A DNA stretch of 64,000 bases. Origin: Agromyces ramosus. GTDB lineage: Bacteria > Actinomycetota > Actinomycetes > Actinomycetales > Microbacteriaceae. Below, piece by piece: positions 9,836 through 21,565 of the stretch; the first letter of the stretch is position 1; each line of letters starts with the position of its first letter. A program made the translations under genes and the position numbers. The notes beneath the pieces were generated by a model, which saw only the letters and a program-made list of their open reading frames with translations, was not told where the DNA came from and made no database searches. The stretch is taken from assembly GCF_004216665.1 (NCBI RefSeq), contig NZ_SGWY01000003.1, positions 186,001-250,000 of the forward strand. The letters are read 5' to 3'.

Positions 9836-10335
9836 CAGGCCTCGGCGTCTCCAGCGACCCCGCGGCGGATCGCCCGGAACACCGCCTCGATGCCCTCGGT
9901 GGGCCCGACCGCGACGATCGTGTCGCCCGGCTGCACGACGAAGTCCGCCGAGGGCGACGGGTGCGCGTGGTCGTCGCGCACCACGGCGACGAGCGCGACG
10001 CCGGATGCCGCAGGCACCTCGCCGAGCCGATGCCCGGCCAGCGCGTCGTCATCGTCGACCGTGACCCAGTCGATCGGCACGCCGGGCAGCTCGTCGAGCT
10101 CCGCGATGGACTCCACGATGCGCGTGCCGCCGAGGAGCTCGGCGAGCGCGTGCGCCTCCTCCTCGTCGAGCCGCACGGTGATCGCCTCGTCGTCGCCGCG
10201 CGCTCCGGCGGGGCGGCTCACGAGGTCGCTGGAGCCGGTGCGGTGCGCGACGACCGCGACCTCCACGCCGTCGGACGTCGTGATGGAGTGCAGCACGCCG
10301 ACCCCGGGGAGGGTGACCCGGCGGACATCAACCAT
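9835..10335 (-). CDS. TrkA-C domain cation/proton antiporter regulatory subunit (KhtT-like)
   Basis: 166-aa soluble protein. The N-terminal half is a small domain (residues 1-75). The C-terminal half is a TrkA-C/RCK-C domain (about 85-160) with VQPGDTIVAVGPTEGIEAV, which binds nucleotide or ligand in potassium channel and antiporter regulators. The best-known relative is KhtT of the KhtTU K+/H+ antiporter, but no antiporter gene adjoins it here, so the partner must be elsewhere. GAGGAG 8 nt before the ATG marks the start. Forms a two-gene unit with SURF1. Confidence 0.75.
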   Translation of the reverse strand: MVDVRRVTLPGVGVLHSITTSDGVEVAVVAHRTGSSDLVSRPAGARGDDEAITVRLDEEEAHALAELLGGTRIVESIAELDELPGVPIDWVTVDDDDALAGHRLGEVPAASGVALVAVVRDDHAHPSPSADFVVQPGDTIVAVGPTEGIEAVFRAIRRGVAGDAEA

Positions 10336-10388
10336 GGCGCGGACTCCTCGGTCTCGAGTGCGTCGCGCCCCAGTCTATCCGCGCCGGC

Positions 10389-12134
10389 TCAGTCCACCTT
10401 CACGATGTCGGGCGCCTCGAGCCGCACGCGGTCGGCCGAGGCGTCATCGGGCTGCTCCTGCGACGCGCGCTCGGCCGCGACGCGCTGCAGGTACCGCTCG
10501 ACCTCGAGCGCCTCGCGCGCCTCGTCCCACCCGAGCACGCCCGCCATCAGCCGCGCCGCGACCGGCGCGGCGGAGACGCCGCGGTCCCACGCCTCGATCG
10601 AGATGCGCGTGCGCCGGGCGAGCACGTCGTCGAGGTGCAGCGCGCCCTCGTGCGAGGCCGCGTAGACGACCTCGGCGCCGAGGTAGTCGTCGGCGCCAGG
10701 GAGCGGCTCGCCGAGCGCGGCATCCGCCCTGATGAGGTCGAGCAGCTCGTCGGTCATCGTGCCGTAGCGGTTGAGCAGGTGCTCGATGCGCACCTTGTGC
10801 ACGCCGAACGCGCGGGCGATCTTGCCGCGCTTGTTCCACGCGGCCTGATAGCCCTCGGCGCCCAGCAGCGGGATGTCCTGGGTCGTCGACGGCGGCACGC
10901 GGCCGTCCATCGCGTCGGCGGCCGCGTCGATCGCGTCCTTGGCCATCACCCGGTAGGTGGTCCACTTGCCGCCCGCGACGACGACGAGGCCCGGCACGGT
11001 GTGCGCCACGATGTGCTCGCGCGAGAGCTTCGAGGTCTGGTCGCTCTCGCCGGCGAGCAGCGGGCGCAGTCCGGCGAAGACGCCCTCGACGTCCTCCCGG
11101 CTCAGCGGCACCGCGAGCACCGCGTTCACGTGCTCGAGCAGGTAGTCGATGTCGGCGGCGGTGGCGGCCGGATGCGCCTTGTCGAGGTTCCAGTCGGTGT
11201 CGGTCGTGCCGATGAGCCAGTGCCGGCCCCAGGGGATCACGAAGAGCACGCTCTTCTCGGTGCGGAAGATCATGCCCATGGCCGACTGGATGCGGTCGCG
11301 GGGCACCACGAGGTGGATGCCCTTCGAGGCGCGCACCTTGAACGTGCCGCGCTCGCCCACCATGCGCTGCGTGTCGTCCGTCCAGACGCCGGTCGCGTTC
11401 ACGACCTGCTTCGCGCGCACCTCGAAGCGCTCGTCGGTCTGCAGGTCGTGCGCCTTCACGCCGACGACCCGCTCCCCCACCTTGACGAACCCCTCGACCT
11501 TCACCCGGCTCGCGACGTGCGCGCCGTAGAAGCTCGCCGTGCGCGCGAGGCTGGCCACGTACCGGGCGTCGTCGACCTGCGCGTCGTAGTACGTGATGCC
11601 GCCGACGAGCACGTCGTTGGACAGCGAGGGGATGGCGCGCATGACCTGCCGCTTCGACAGGTGCCGGTGGTGCGGGACGCCCGGGGGCCGACCGCCGGTG
11701 TAGCTGAAGACGTCGTAGAGCATCATGCCGGCGCCCACGTAGACGCGCTCGAAGATGCGGCGCTGCACGGGGTAGAGGAACCGCACGGGCTTGACCAGGT
11801 GCGGGGCGATGCGCTGCAGCAGCAGGCCGCGTTCGATGAGCGCCTCGCGCACGAGTCGGAAGTCGAGCTGCTCGAGATAGCGGATGCCGCCGTGCACGAG
11901 CTTCGACGAACGGCTCGACGTGCCCGACGCCCAGTCGCGCGCCTCGAGCAGCCCCGTCGAGAGCCCTCGGGTGACGGCGTCGAGCGCTGCCCCGGTGCCG
12001 ACGATGCCCCCGCCCACCACGAGGATGTCGAGCTCCTTCTCCTTGAGCCGCGCGAGCGCGGCGTCACGTTCCTCGGGCCCCAGCTTCGTCGAACGCGTCA
12101 CCGACTTGCGCGGCGCCGACCTCTGTGTCGCCAT
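10389..12134 (-). CDS. glpD: Glycerol-3-phosphate dehydrogenase (FAD, GlpD type)
   Basis: Oxidises glycerol-3-phosphate to dihydroxyacetone phosphate and feeds electrons to quinones at the membrane face; 581 aa. The FAD-binding GGGIVGTGAALDAVTRG lies near residues 41-57, with SSRSSKLVHGGIRYLEQ and GGKWTTYR downstream as GlpD signatures; the C-terminal helical domain is complete. The start is taken at the second possible ATG (12134), which has GGGGATGGGGA upstream. Monocistronic, ending 54 bp from the TrkA-C start. No glpF or glpK nearby. Confidence 0.95.
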   Translation of the reverse strand: MATQRSAPRKSVTRSTKLGPEERDAALARLKEKELDILVVGGGIVGTGAALDAVTRGLSTGLLEARDWASGTSSRSSKLVHGGIRYLEQLDFRLVREALIERGLLLQRIAPHLVKPVRFLYPVQRRIFERVYVGAGMMLYDVFSYTGGRPPGVPHHRHLSKRQVMRAIPSLSNDVLVGGITYYDAQVDDARYVASLARTASFYGAHVASRVKVEGFVKVGERVVGVKAHDLQTDERFEVRAKQVVNATGVWTDDTQRMVGERGTFKVRASKGIHLVVPRDRIQSAMGMIFRTEKSVLFVIPWGRHWLIGTTDTDWNLDKAHPAATAADIDYLLEHVNAVLAVPLSREDVEGVFAGLRPLLAGESDQTSKLSREHIVAHTVPGLVVVAGGKWTTYRVMAKDAIDAAADAMDGRVPPSTTQDIPLLGAEGYQAAWNKRGKIARAFGVHKVRIEHLLNRYGTMTDELLDLIRADAALGEPLPGADDYLGAEVVYAASHEGALHLDDVLARRTRISIEAWDRGVSAAPVAARLMAGVLGWDEAREALEVERYLQRVAAERASQEQPDDASADRVRLEAPDIVKVD

Positions 12135-12244
12135 CGTCGTTCCCCATCCCCGCGGTGCCACGAGACGACCGCGTGATCCGTTCCCACGCTACCCGAGGGG
12201 GTGTGCCGGATGCCACGGACGCGCAGGGGGTTGTGGAGACGGGC

Positions 12245-13369
12245 TCAGGCGCCCTGGTACGGCGCGACGACGACCTCGACGCGCTGGAACTCCTTGAGGT
12301 CGGAGTACCCGGTCGTCGCCATCGAGCGCCGGAGCGCGCCGATGAGGTTGCCGGTGCCGTCGGCGCCGGGCGCCGGGCCGTAGAGCACCTCCTCGAGCGA
12401 TGCCACCTGGCCCACGTGCACGCGCTGCCCGCGCGGGAGCTTGGAGTGGTGCGCCTCGGCGCCCCAGTGATAGCCGCCGCCCGGGGCGTCGGTGGCCCGG
12501 GCCAGCGCCGCCCCGAGCATGACGGCGTCGGCGCCGCAGGCGATCGCCTTCACGATGTCGCCGGACTTGCCCACGCCGCCGTCGGCGATCACGTGCACGT
12601 ACCGGCCGCCGGACTCGTCGAGGTAGTCGCGGCGCGCCCCCGCGACATCCGCCACCGCCGTGGCCATCGGCGCGTGGATGCCGAGCGTCGCGCGCGTGGT
12701 GGATGCGGCACCGCCGCCGAAGCCGACGAGCACGCCCGCCGCGCCCGTGCGCATGAGGTGCAGTGCCGCGGTGTAGGTGGCCGCGCCGCCCACGATCACG
12801 GGCACGTCGAGCTCGTAGATGAACTTCTTGAGGTTCAACGGCTCCTGGTTCTTCGAGACGTGCTCGGCCGAGACCGTCGTGCCTCGGATCACGAAGAGGT
12901 CGACGCCGGCGGCGACGACGGTCTCGTACAGCTCCTGGGTGCGCTGGGGCGAGAGCGCGCCGGCCACGGTGACGCCCGCGGAGCGGATCTCGGCCAGCCG
13001 GGCGGTGACCAGGTCGGGCTTGATCGGCTCGGCGTAGAGCTGCTGCATCCGCGCGGTCGCCCGGTCGGGCTCGAGGTTGCGGATCTCGGCGAGCACGGGC
13101 TCGGGATCCTCGTACCGGGTCCACAGGCCCTCGAGGTCGAGCACCCCGAGGCCGCCGAGCTGGCCCATCATGATCGCCGTGCGGGGCGAGACCACCGAGT
13201 CCATCGGCGCCGCGAGGAACGGGATGTCGAACTGGTAGGCGTCGATCGACCAGCCGACCGAGACGTCCTCGGGGTCGCGCGTGCGCCGGCTGGGCACGAT
13301 GGCGATGTCGTCGAACGCGTAGACGCGACGGCCCCGCTTGGAACGGCCGATCTCGATCTCCTGGGTCAC
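12245..13369 (-). CDS. guaB3: GuaB3 family IMP dehydrogenase-related protein
   Basis: 374-aa barrel protein of the IMPDH/GMP-reductase superfamily lacking CBS domains. FDDIAIVPSRRTRDP and AAPMDSVVSP match the family N-terminus. The loop that carries the catalytic Cys in IMPDH (SICTTR) reads AASTTR here, so Ser replaces the Cys, as is usual in actinobacterial GuaB3. This argues against plain IMP dehydrogenase activity; the true reaction is unsettled. A TAGGGT box 6 nt before the GTG indicates a leaderless transcript. guaB proper is 3 kb away and guaA 6 kb away on the same strand. Confidence 0.92.
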   Translation of the reverse strand: MTQEIEIGRSKRGRRVYAFDDIAIVPSRRTRDPEDVSVGWSIDAYQFDIPFLAAPMDSVVSPRTAIMMGQLGGLGVLDLEGLWTRYEDPEPVLAEIRNLEPDRATARMQQLYAEPIKPDLVTARLAEIRSAGVTVAGALSPQRTQELYETVVAAGVDLFVIRGTTVSAEHVSKNQEPLNLKKFIYELDVPVIVGGAATYTAALHLMRTGAAGVLVGFGGGAASTTRATLGIHAPMATAVADVAGARRDYLDESGGRYVHVIADGGVGKSGDIVKAIACGADAVMLGAALARATDAPGGGYHWGAEAHHSKLPRGQRVHVGQVASLEEVLYGPAPGADGTGNLIGALRRSMATTGYSDLKEFQRVEVVVAPYQGA

Positions 13370-13375
13370 CCGTCA

Positions 13376-13381
13376 ACCCTA
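13376..13381 (-). promoter_or_regulatory. Leaderless -10 box of guaB3
   Basis: TAGGGT on the minus strand, 6 nt before the GTG at 13369. No Shine-Dalgarno is present. Confidence 0.5.
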
Positions 13382-13415
13382 GCGAACCCGCCCCGCCGCC
13401 GCCCGGCGACGGGCG

Positions 13416-15116
13416 TCACCGGGCTCGGACGACGCGCGACTCGTCCCAGACCGGGGCATCCGCCTCGACCACCTCGCCGTCGGAGCGGAACACCACGAAC
13501 CGATCGAAGCTACGAGCGAACCAGCGGTCGTGGGTCACCCCCAGCACCGTGCCGTCGAAGCGCGAGAGGGCGTCCTCGAGCGCCTCGGCCGAGACGAGGT
13601 CGAGGTTGTCGGTGGGCTCGTCCAGCAGCAGCAGGGTCACGCCCGAGAGCTCGAGCAGCAGGATCTGCATGCGCGCCTGCTGGCCGCCCGACAGGGACTC
13701 GAAGCGCTGCTGGGCGGATGCCGCGAGCCCGTACCGGTCGAGCGCCGAGCTGGCCGCCTCACGGGCCATGCCCTCGCGGTTGGCGTCGCCGCGATGCAGG
13801 ATCTCGAGCAGGGTGCGCCCGTGGAACTCGGGATGCTCGTGGTTCTGCGCGAACCAGCCGGGCACCACTCGGGCGCCGAGCGCTGCGCGCCCCGCGTGCG
13901 GCACGCGCGCGAGCGTCTCGCCCACCGTGGTCACGTGCCCGAGCGTGCGGTCGGGCTCGGTGCCGCCGCCGGCGAGCAGTCGCAGGAAGTGCGACTTGCC
14001 CGAGCCGTTCGAGCCGAGCACCGCGACCCGGTCGCCGTACCAGACCTCGAGGTCGAACGGCTTCATCAGGCCCGTGAGCTCGAGGCGCTCGCAGACCACG
14101 GCACGCTTGCCGGTACGCGATCCGCGCAGCCGCATCGACACCGCCTGCGCCGGAGGGCGCTCCTCGGGCGGGCCCGCCTCCTCGAACTTGCGCAGGCGGG
14201 TCACTGCCGCCTGGTAGCGCGACGCCATGCCGTCGTTGTACGTCGCCTTCAGCTTCATGGTGGCGACGAGCTGCTTCAGCGCCGCGTGCTGCTCGTCCCA
14301 GCGCCGGCGCAGCTCGTCGAGGCGCGCGAAACGCTCCTCCCGCGCCTCGTGGTAGCCCTCGAAGCCGCCCCCGTGCACCCACGCGGTGTTGCCGGCCGCG
14401 CCGAGCTCGAGCGTCACGATGCGGTCGGCGGCGCGCGCGAGCAGCTCCCGGTCGTGCGAGACGAGCAGCACCGTCTTCGGCGTCGCGCGGAGCTCCGCCT
14501 CGAGCCAGCGCTTGCCGGGCACGTCGAGCGAGTTGTCGGGCTCGTCGAGCAGCAGCACCTGCTCGGGCCCGCGCAGCAGCGCCTCGAGTGCGAGCCGCTT
14601 CTGCTCGCCGCCCGAGAGGGTGCCGAGCTCACGCCACTTCGCCCGCTCGAACGGGATGCCGAGTGCCGCCATCGTGCAGTGGTCCCAGACGACCTCCTGC
14701 TCGTAGCCTCCGGCCTCCGCGTACTCGGCGAGCGCCGACGCGTAGCGCATCTGGGTGGCGGTGTCGTCGGTCTCGATGAGCGCGTCCTCGGATGCCTCGA
14801 GCTCGATCGCCGCGGCACGGATGCGCGACGGCGCGACCGACACGAGCAGTCCCGCGACCGTCTCGGCCGCGCCGGGCGCCGTGCGTCCGGTGCCCACGAA
14901 CTGGTCCATCACCCCGAGGCCGCCGTCGACCTGCACGCTGCCCTCGTCGGCCCGCAGGTCGCCGCGGATGATCCGCAGCAGCGTCGACTTGCCCGCGCCG
15001 TTCGCGCCGATGAGCGCGGTCGTGCGCCCCTCCGTCACCCGGAAGGCCAGGTCGGCCAGCAGCGGCCGGCCGTCCGGCAGCGAGAAGGAGACGCCGTTGA
15101 CGTCGATGAAGCCCAT
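13416..15116 (-). CDS. ABC-F family ATPase
   Basis: 566 aa with two ABC ATPase domains and no membrane segment, the layout of ABC-F translation and antibiotic-resistance factors acting on the ribosome. Domain 1 has GANGAGKST near residue 35 and LSGGEQKRLALEAL. The inter-domain linker is about residues 230-310. Domain 2 has GSNGSGKSH (His in place of the usual Thr/Ser after GKS) and LSGGQQARMQILLLEL, then LLLDEPTDNLD. The ATG at 15116 is preferred because the protein then begins with the ABC beta-strand FIDVNGVSFSL. Whether it confers drug resistance or is a translation factor cannot be told. Confidence 0.9.
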   Translation of the reverse strand: MGFIDVNGVSFSLPDGRPLLADLAFRVTEGRTTALIGANGAGKSTLLRIIRGDLRADEGSVQVDGGLGVMDQFVGTGRTAPGAAETVAGLLVSVAPSRIRAAAIELEASEDALIETDDTATQMRYASALAEYAEAGGYEQEVVWDHCTMAALGIPFERAKWRELGTLSGGEQKRLALEALLRGPEQVLLLDEPDNSLDVPGKRWLEAELRATPKTVLLVSHDRELLARAADRIVTLELGAAGNTAWVHGGGFEGYHEAREERFARLDELRRRWDEQHAALKQLVATMKLKATYNDGMASRYQAAVTRLRKFEEAGPPEERPPAQAVSMRLRGSRTGKRAVVCERLELTGLMKPFDLEVWYGDRVAVLGSNGSGKSHFLRLLAGGGTEPDRTLGHVTTVGETLARVPHAGRAALGARVVPGWFAQNHEHPEFHGRTLLEILHRGDANREGMAREAASSALDRYGLAASAQQRFESLSGGQQARMQILLLELSGVTLLLLDEPTDNLDLVSAEALEDALSRFDGTVLGVTHDRWFARSFDRFVVFRSDGEVVEADAPVWDESRVVRAR

Positions 15117-15229
15117 GGGGAGTTTTCCGTTCGATCCGCGGCCCGGCCGCACCGCCCCGCGGGCAGCCGATCAGACTACCGCCACGCGGCATCCGTCGCC
15201 ACCCCGCCCTCGTGGGGCAAGCTGGAGGC

Positions 15230-16396
15230 ATGCAACGCGTCGCCGCCGAACCGCTGGACATCCTCCGCACCCGGACGAGTGCGAAATGGCGGAGCTTCCC
15301 GCCGGACGTACTGCCGCTGCCGGTCGCCGAGATGGACTATCCGCTCGCCGAGCCGATCGCCCACGCGCTGCACGCCGCCGTCGACCGCTCGGACACCGGG
15401 TACTCGTCGGGCAGCCGCCCCGTGGCGGAGGCGTTCCAGGGCTTCGCCGCCACCCGGCTCGGCTGGGACGTCGACCCCGCCCGGGTGACCTGCACGGCCG
15501 ACGTGAGCCTCGGCAACGTCGAGGTGCTCCGGCGCGTCACGCAGCCGGGCGACGGGGTCGTCATCACGTCGCCGGTGTACTACCCGTTCTTCGACCTGCT
15601 CCCCGAGGCGGGATGCGCGGTCGTCGACGTGCCGCTGCTCGGCGGGATCGACGAGGGCTGGTCGCTCGACCTCGACGGGATCGACGCGGCATTCGCGGCG
15701 GGCGCCCGCGCGATGCTGCTGTGCAATCCGCACAACCCGACCGGCACGGTCCCGGATGCCCCGACGCTCGCCGCCCTCGCCGACATCGCCGCCCGCCACG
15801 ACGTGACGATCGTCTCCGACGAGGTGCACGGGCCGCTCGCGCAACCGGCGACGCCGTACACGCCGTTCCTCACGGTGTCGGACGCCGCACGCGAGCACGG
15901 CGTCGCCGTCACCGCGGCCACCAAGGCCTTCAACCTCGCCGGGCTCAAGACCGCCCTCATCGTCACGGCGAGCGATCGGGGCGACCGGGTGCGGGCCGCC
16001 ATGCCGTACGAGGTCGAGTGGCGCATGAGCCAGTTCGGCGCGATCGCGACCATCGCGGCGTTCCGCGAGGGCGGCCCGTGGCTCGACGGCGTGCTCGCGA
16101 GCCTCGACGACAACCGGCGGCTGCTCGCCGACCTGATCGCCGACGAGCTGCCGGGCGTCGGATACCGGATGCCCGACGCGAGCTACCTCGCCTGGCTCGA
16201 CCTCTCCGCCCTCGGCTGGGGTGACGACCCCGCCGCGTACGCGCTCGAGCACGCCAGGGTCGCCCTCGCGAACGGGCCGAGGTTCGGCGCGATCGCCGGG
16301 CGAGGACACGCGCGGCTCAACTTCGCGTGCACGCCGGAGGTGCTGGCGGAGGCGGTGACGCGGCTGGGGGATGCACGGGTGTCGCCGGTCGAGTAG
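15230..16396 (+). CDS. MalY/PatB-type PLP-dependent aminotransferase (cystathionine beta-lyase-like)
   Basis: 388 aa, fold-type I PLP enzyme. KWRSFPPDVLPLPVAEMDYP near the N-terminus is the MalY/PatB signature. NPHNPTG is the family PLP-site motif, SDEVHG supplies the cofactor-binding Asp, and the Schiff-base Lys lies in ATKAFNLAGLK. Such enzymes cleave C-S bonds of cystathionine and related substrates, or transaminate. The ATG at 15230 is preferred over a GTG 18 bp upstream because the family consensus begins here, but GGAGG ends only 1 nt from it. The TAG stop lies inside the first intergenic repeat at 16387, so the last codons are repeat-derived. Confidence 0.88.
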   Translation: MQRVAAEPLDILRTRTSAKWRSFPPDVLPLPVAEMDYPLAEPIAHALHAAVDRSDTGYSSGSRPVAEAFQGFAATRLGWDVDPARVTCTADVSLGNVEVLRRVTQPGDGVVITSPVYYPFFDLLPEAGCAVVDVPLLGGIDEGWSLDLDGIDAAFAAGARAMLLCNPHNPTGTVPDAPTLAALADIAARHDVTIVSDEVHGPLAQPATPYTPFLTVSDAAREHGVAVTAATKAFNLAGLKTALIVTASDRGDRVRAAMPYEVEWRMSQFGAIATIAAFREGGPWLDGVLASLDDNRRLLADLIADELPGVGYRMPDASYLAWLDLSALGWGDDPAAYALEHARVALANGPRFGAIAGRGHARLNFACTPEVLAEAVTRLGDARVSPVE

Positions 16397-16455
16397 CGCC
16401 GAAGGCGCCTATCGAGACCGCAGGTCGAGTAGCGCCGAAGGCGCGTATCGAGACC
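16387..16455. repeat. Two direct copies of a 33-bp palindromic intergenic repeat
   Basis: Copies at 16387-16419 and 16423-16455 differ at one base, spaced 36 bp start to start. Each begins GGTCGAGTA, has a GCGCC-GAA-GGCGC stem-loop core and ends TATCGAGACC, so each folds on itself. Copy one contains the aminotransferase stop codon. Downstream (to about 16600) several more hairpins with TTC loops follow. The repeat resembles REP-like elements. Confidence 0.8.
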
Positions 16456-16576
16456 GCGGTCACGGCGCTTCGCGCCGGCGCTTCGCGGCCGCGGGGCTTG
16501 CGTCTCGCGGTCTGCCGCGGCACGCTTCGCGGCGCTGGCGCGCCGCGAGCGCTACGGCTGCCGCCTTTGTGAGGGA

Positions 16577-16605
16577 GGCGTGTCGCCGCTTCGCGGCGCC
16601 ACGCC
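16577..16605 (-). terminator. Hairpin directly after guaB
   Basis: GGCGTG-T-CGCCGC, TTC loop, GCGGCG-C-CACGCC: 12 bp of stem with one mismatch, 5 bp beyond the guaB stop. No T-tract follows, so either a high-GC terminator or an RNA 3'-end stabiliser. Confidence 0.6.
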
Positions 16606-16610
16606 AACCC

Positions 16611-19668
<3,058 letters not shown>

Positions 19669-19680
19669 GGAGGACCGACC

Positions 19681-20664
19681 ATGATCGACTGGATTGCGAT
19701 CTTCTCGAACGCGGCGCAGGAGCTCATCAGCCCCACGACCGCTGCCTACGCCCTGGCCGCCCTCGGCCTGGCGATCCACTTCGGCTACACGGGCCTCCTG
19801 AACTTCGGTCAGGCGGGCTTCATGGCCCTCGGTGCCTACGGTTACGCGATCTCCACGCTCTCGTTCGGATTCCCCGTGTGGGCGTCCGTGCTGGTGGGCG
19901 TCGGGGCATCCGTGATCTTCGCCCTCATCCTCGGTATCCCGACGCTGCGCCTGCGGGCCGACTACCTCGCGATCGTCACCATCGCGGCGGCGGAGATCCT
20001 GCGGCTCATCTTCACGACGAACACGTTCGACTCCCTCACGGGATCGGCGAGCGGCCTGCAGGGGTACAAGGGCGGCTTCGCCGACCTGAACCCCATCCCG
20101 CCGGGCACGTACGGCTTCGGACCCTTCACGTACAACGCGTACGACTGGTGGATCCGGATCGTGGGCTGGACCCTCGTCGTGATCTTCGCGCTGCTCACCT
20201 GGCTGATCATGCGCAGCCCGTGGGGCCGCGTCATCAAGGGCATCCGCGAGGATGAGGACGCCGTGCGCGCCCTCGGCAAGAACGTGTACTCCTACAAGAT
20301 GCAGAGCCTCATCCTCGGTGGCGTGTACGGCACCCTCGCGGGCATGATCTTCATCCTGCCGCGAGCGGTGGTGCCGGCCAACTACCAGACGTCGCTCACG
20401 TTCTTCATCTACGCGATCCTGCTCCTCGGCGGGGCCGCGACGATCCTCGGACCGGTCATCGGCTCGATGATCTTCTGGGTGCTGCTGTCCTTCTTCTCGG
20501 GCTTCGTCGCCCGAGCGGTGGAGGCGGGCTGGTTCCCCTTCATGACGCAGGTGCAAGCCGGTCAGCTTCGGTTCATCCTGGTCGGGGTGGCGATTATGCT
20601 GATTGTCATCTTCAGGCCTCAGGGCATCTTCGGAAACAAGAAGGAGCTGGCCTTTGTCAAGTGA
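19681..20664 (+). CDS. livM: Branched-chain amino-acid ABC permease LivM
   Basis: 327-aa inner-membrane permease with about nine helices; pairs with LivH to form the channel. The cytoplasmic coupling loop SPWGRVIKGIREDEDAVRALG (positions about 180-200) contacts the ATPases, and the sequence ends FRPQGIFGNKKE as in homologues. An excellent Shine-Dalgarno AAGGAGG lies upstream. Its 3' end overlaps livG by 11 bp, and the AAGGAG within the livM end serves as ribosome site for livG. Confidence 0.95.
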   Translation: MIDWIAIFSNAAQELISPTTAAYALAALGLAIHFGYTGLLNFGQAGFMALGAYGYAISTLSFGFPVWASVLVGVGASVIFALILGIPTLRLRADYLAIVTIAAAEILRLIFTTNTFDSLTGSASGLQGYKGGFADLNPIPPGTYGFGPFTYNAYDWWIRIVGWTLVVIFALLTWLIMRSPWGRVIKGIREDEDAVRALGKNVYSYKMQSLILGGVYGTLAGMIFILPRAVVPANYQTSLTFFIYAILLLGGAATILGPVIGSMIFWVLLSFFSGFVARAVEAGWFPFMTQVQAGQLRFILVGVAIMLIVIFRPQGIFGNKKELAFVK

Positions 20665-21565
20665 CGTCACTCCCACGGCCAAGCCGGTGAAGACCACCGG
20701 CCTCCACGTCGGCGACGCCGGCCCGGGTGTCCGCAAGGTCGACCCGATCCTCATCGCCGACGGCGTCAAGCGCACCTTCGGCGGCCTCACCGCCGTCGAT
20801 GTCGCCCACGTCGAGGTCCCACGCGGAGCGATCACGGCCCTCATCGGTCCGAACGGCGCCGGCAAGACCACGTTCTTCAACCTGCTCACGGGCTTCGACA
20901 AGCCCGACGAGGGCAAGTGGGAGTTCGACGGTCGATCGCTCGCGCACGTCCCCGCGTACCGGGTGGCCCGCATGGGGCTCATCCGCACCTTCCAGCTGAC
21001 CAAGGCGCTCGGCCTGCTCACCGTCATGGACAACATGAAGCTCGGCGCGAAGAGCCAGACGGGAGAGAACCTGTTCCGTTCGGTCCTGCCGTTCCTCTGG
21101 CGCAAGCAGGAGGACGGGATCGAGGAGAAGGCGGTCGAGCTGCTCACGCGGTTCAAGCTCGAGCCCAAGAAGGACGACTACGCGGCGAGCCTCTCGGGCG
21201 GGCAGCGGAAGCTCCTCGAGATGGCCAGGGCGCTCATGAGCGACCCGACGCTGGTGATGCTCGACGAGCCGATGGCGGGCGTCAACCCGGCGCTCACGCA
21301 GTCGCTGCTCGACCACATCCTCGACCTGAAGTCGCAGGGCATGACCGTGCTCTTCGTCGAGCACGACATGCACATGGTCCGCCACATCGCCGACTGGGTG
21401 ATCGTGATGGCCGAGGGCCAGATCGTCGCGGAGGGCGACCCGCACACCGTGATGCAGGATCCCGCCGTGATCGACGCCTATCTCGGCGCCCACCACGACG
21501 CCGACCTCGGGATCGACACCGAGCATGTCGAGGTACTGAAGGAGCTCATCGATGACGAACAGTGA
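20654..21565 (+). CDS. livG: Branched-chain amino-acid ABC transporter ATPase LivG
   Basis: ATP-binding subunit, 303 aa. Walker A is GPNGAGKTT, signature LSGGQRKLLEMARAL, Walker B LVMLDEPMAGV and switch His in FVEHDMHMV; the C-terminal extension ends with an acidic tail. Started at TTG 20654: AAGGAG lies 7 nt before it and the start sits inside the end of livM (11-bp overlap). An about 30-residue polar leader precedes the ABC domain. Overlaps livF by 14 bp, so livM, livG and livF are probably translationally coupled. Confidence 0.93.
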   Translation: MSSDVTPTAKPVKTTGLHVGDAGPGVRKVDPILIADGVKRTFGGLTAVDVAHVEVPRGAITALIGPNGAGKTTFFNLLTGFDKPDEGKWEFDGRSLAHVPAYRVARMGLIRTFQLTKALGLLTVMDNMKLGAKSQTGENLFRSVLPFLWRKQEDGIEEKAVELLTRFKLEPKKDDYAASLSGGQRKLLEMARALMSDPTLVMLDEPMAGVNPALTQSLLDHILDLKSQGMTVLFVEHDMHMVRHIADWVIVMAEGQIVAEGDPHTVMQDPAVIDAYLGAHHDADLGIDTEHVEVLKELIDDEQ

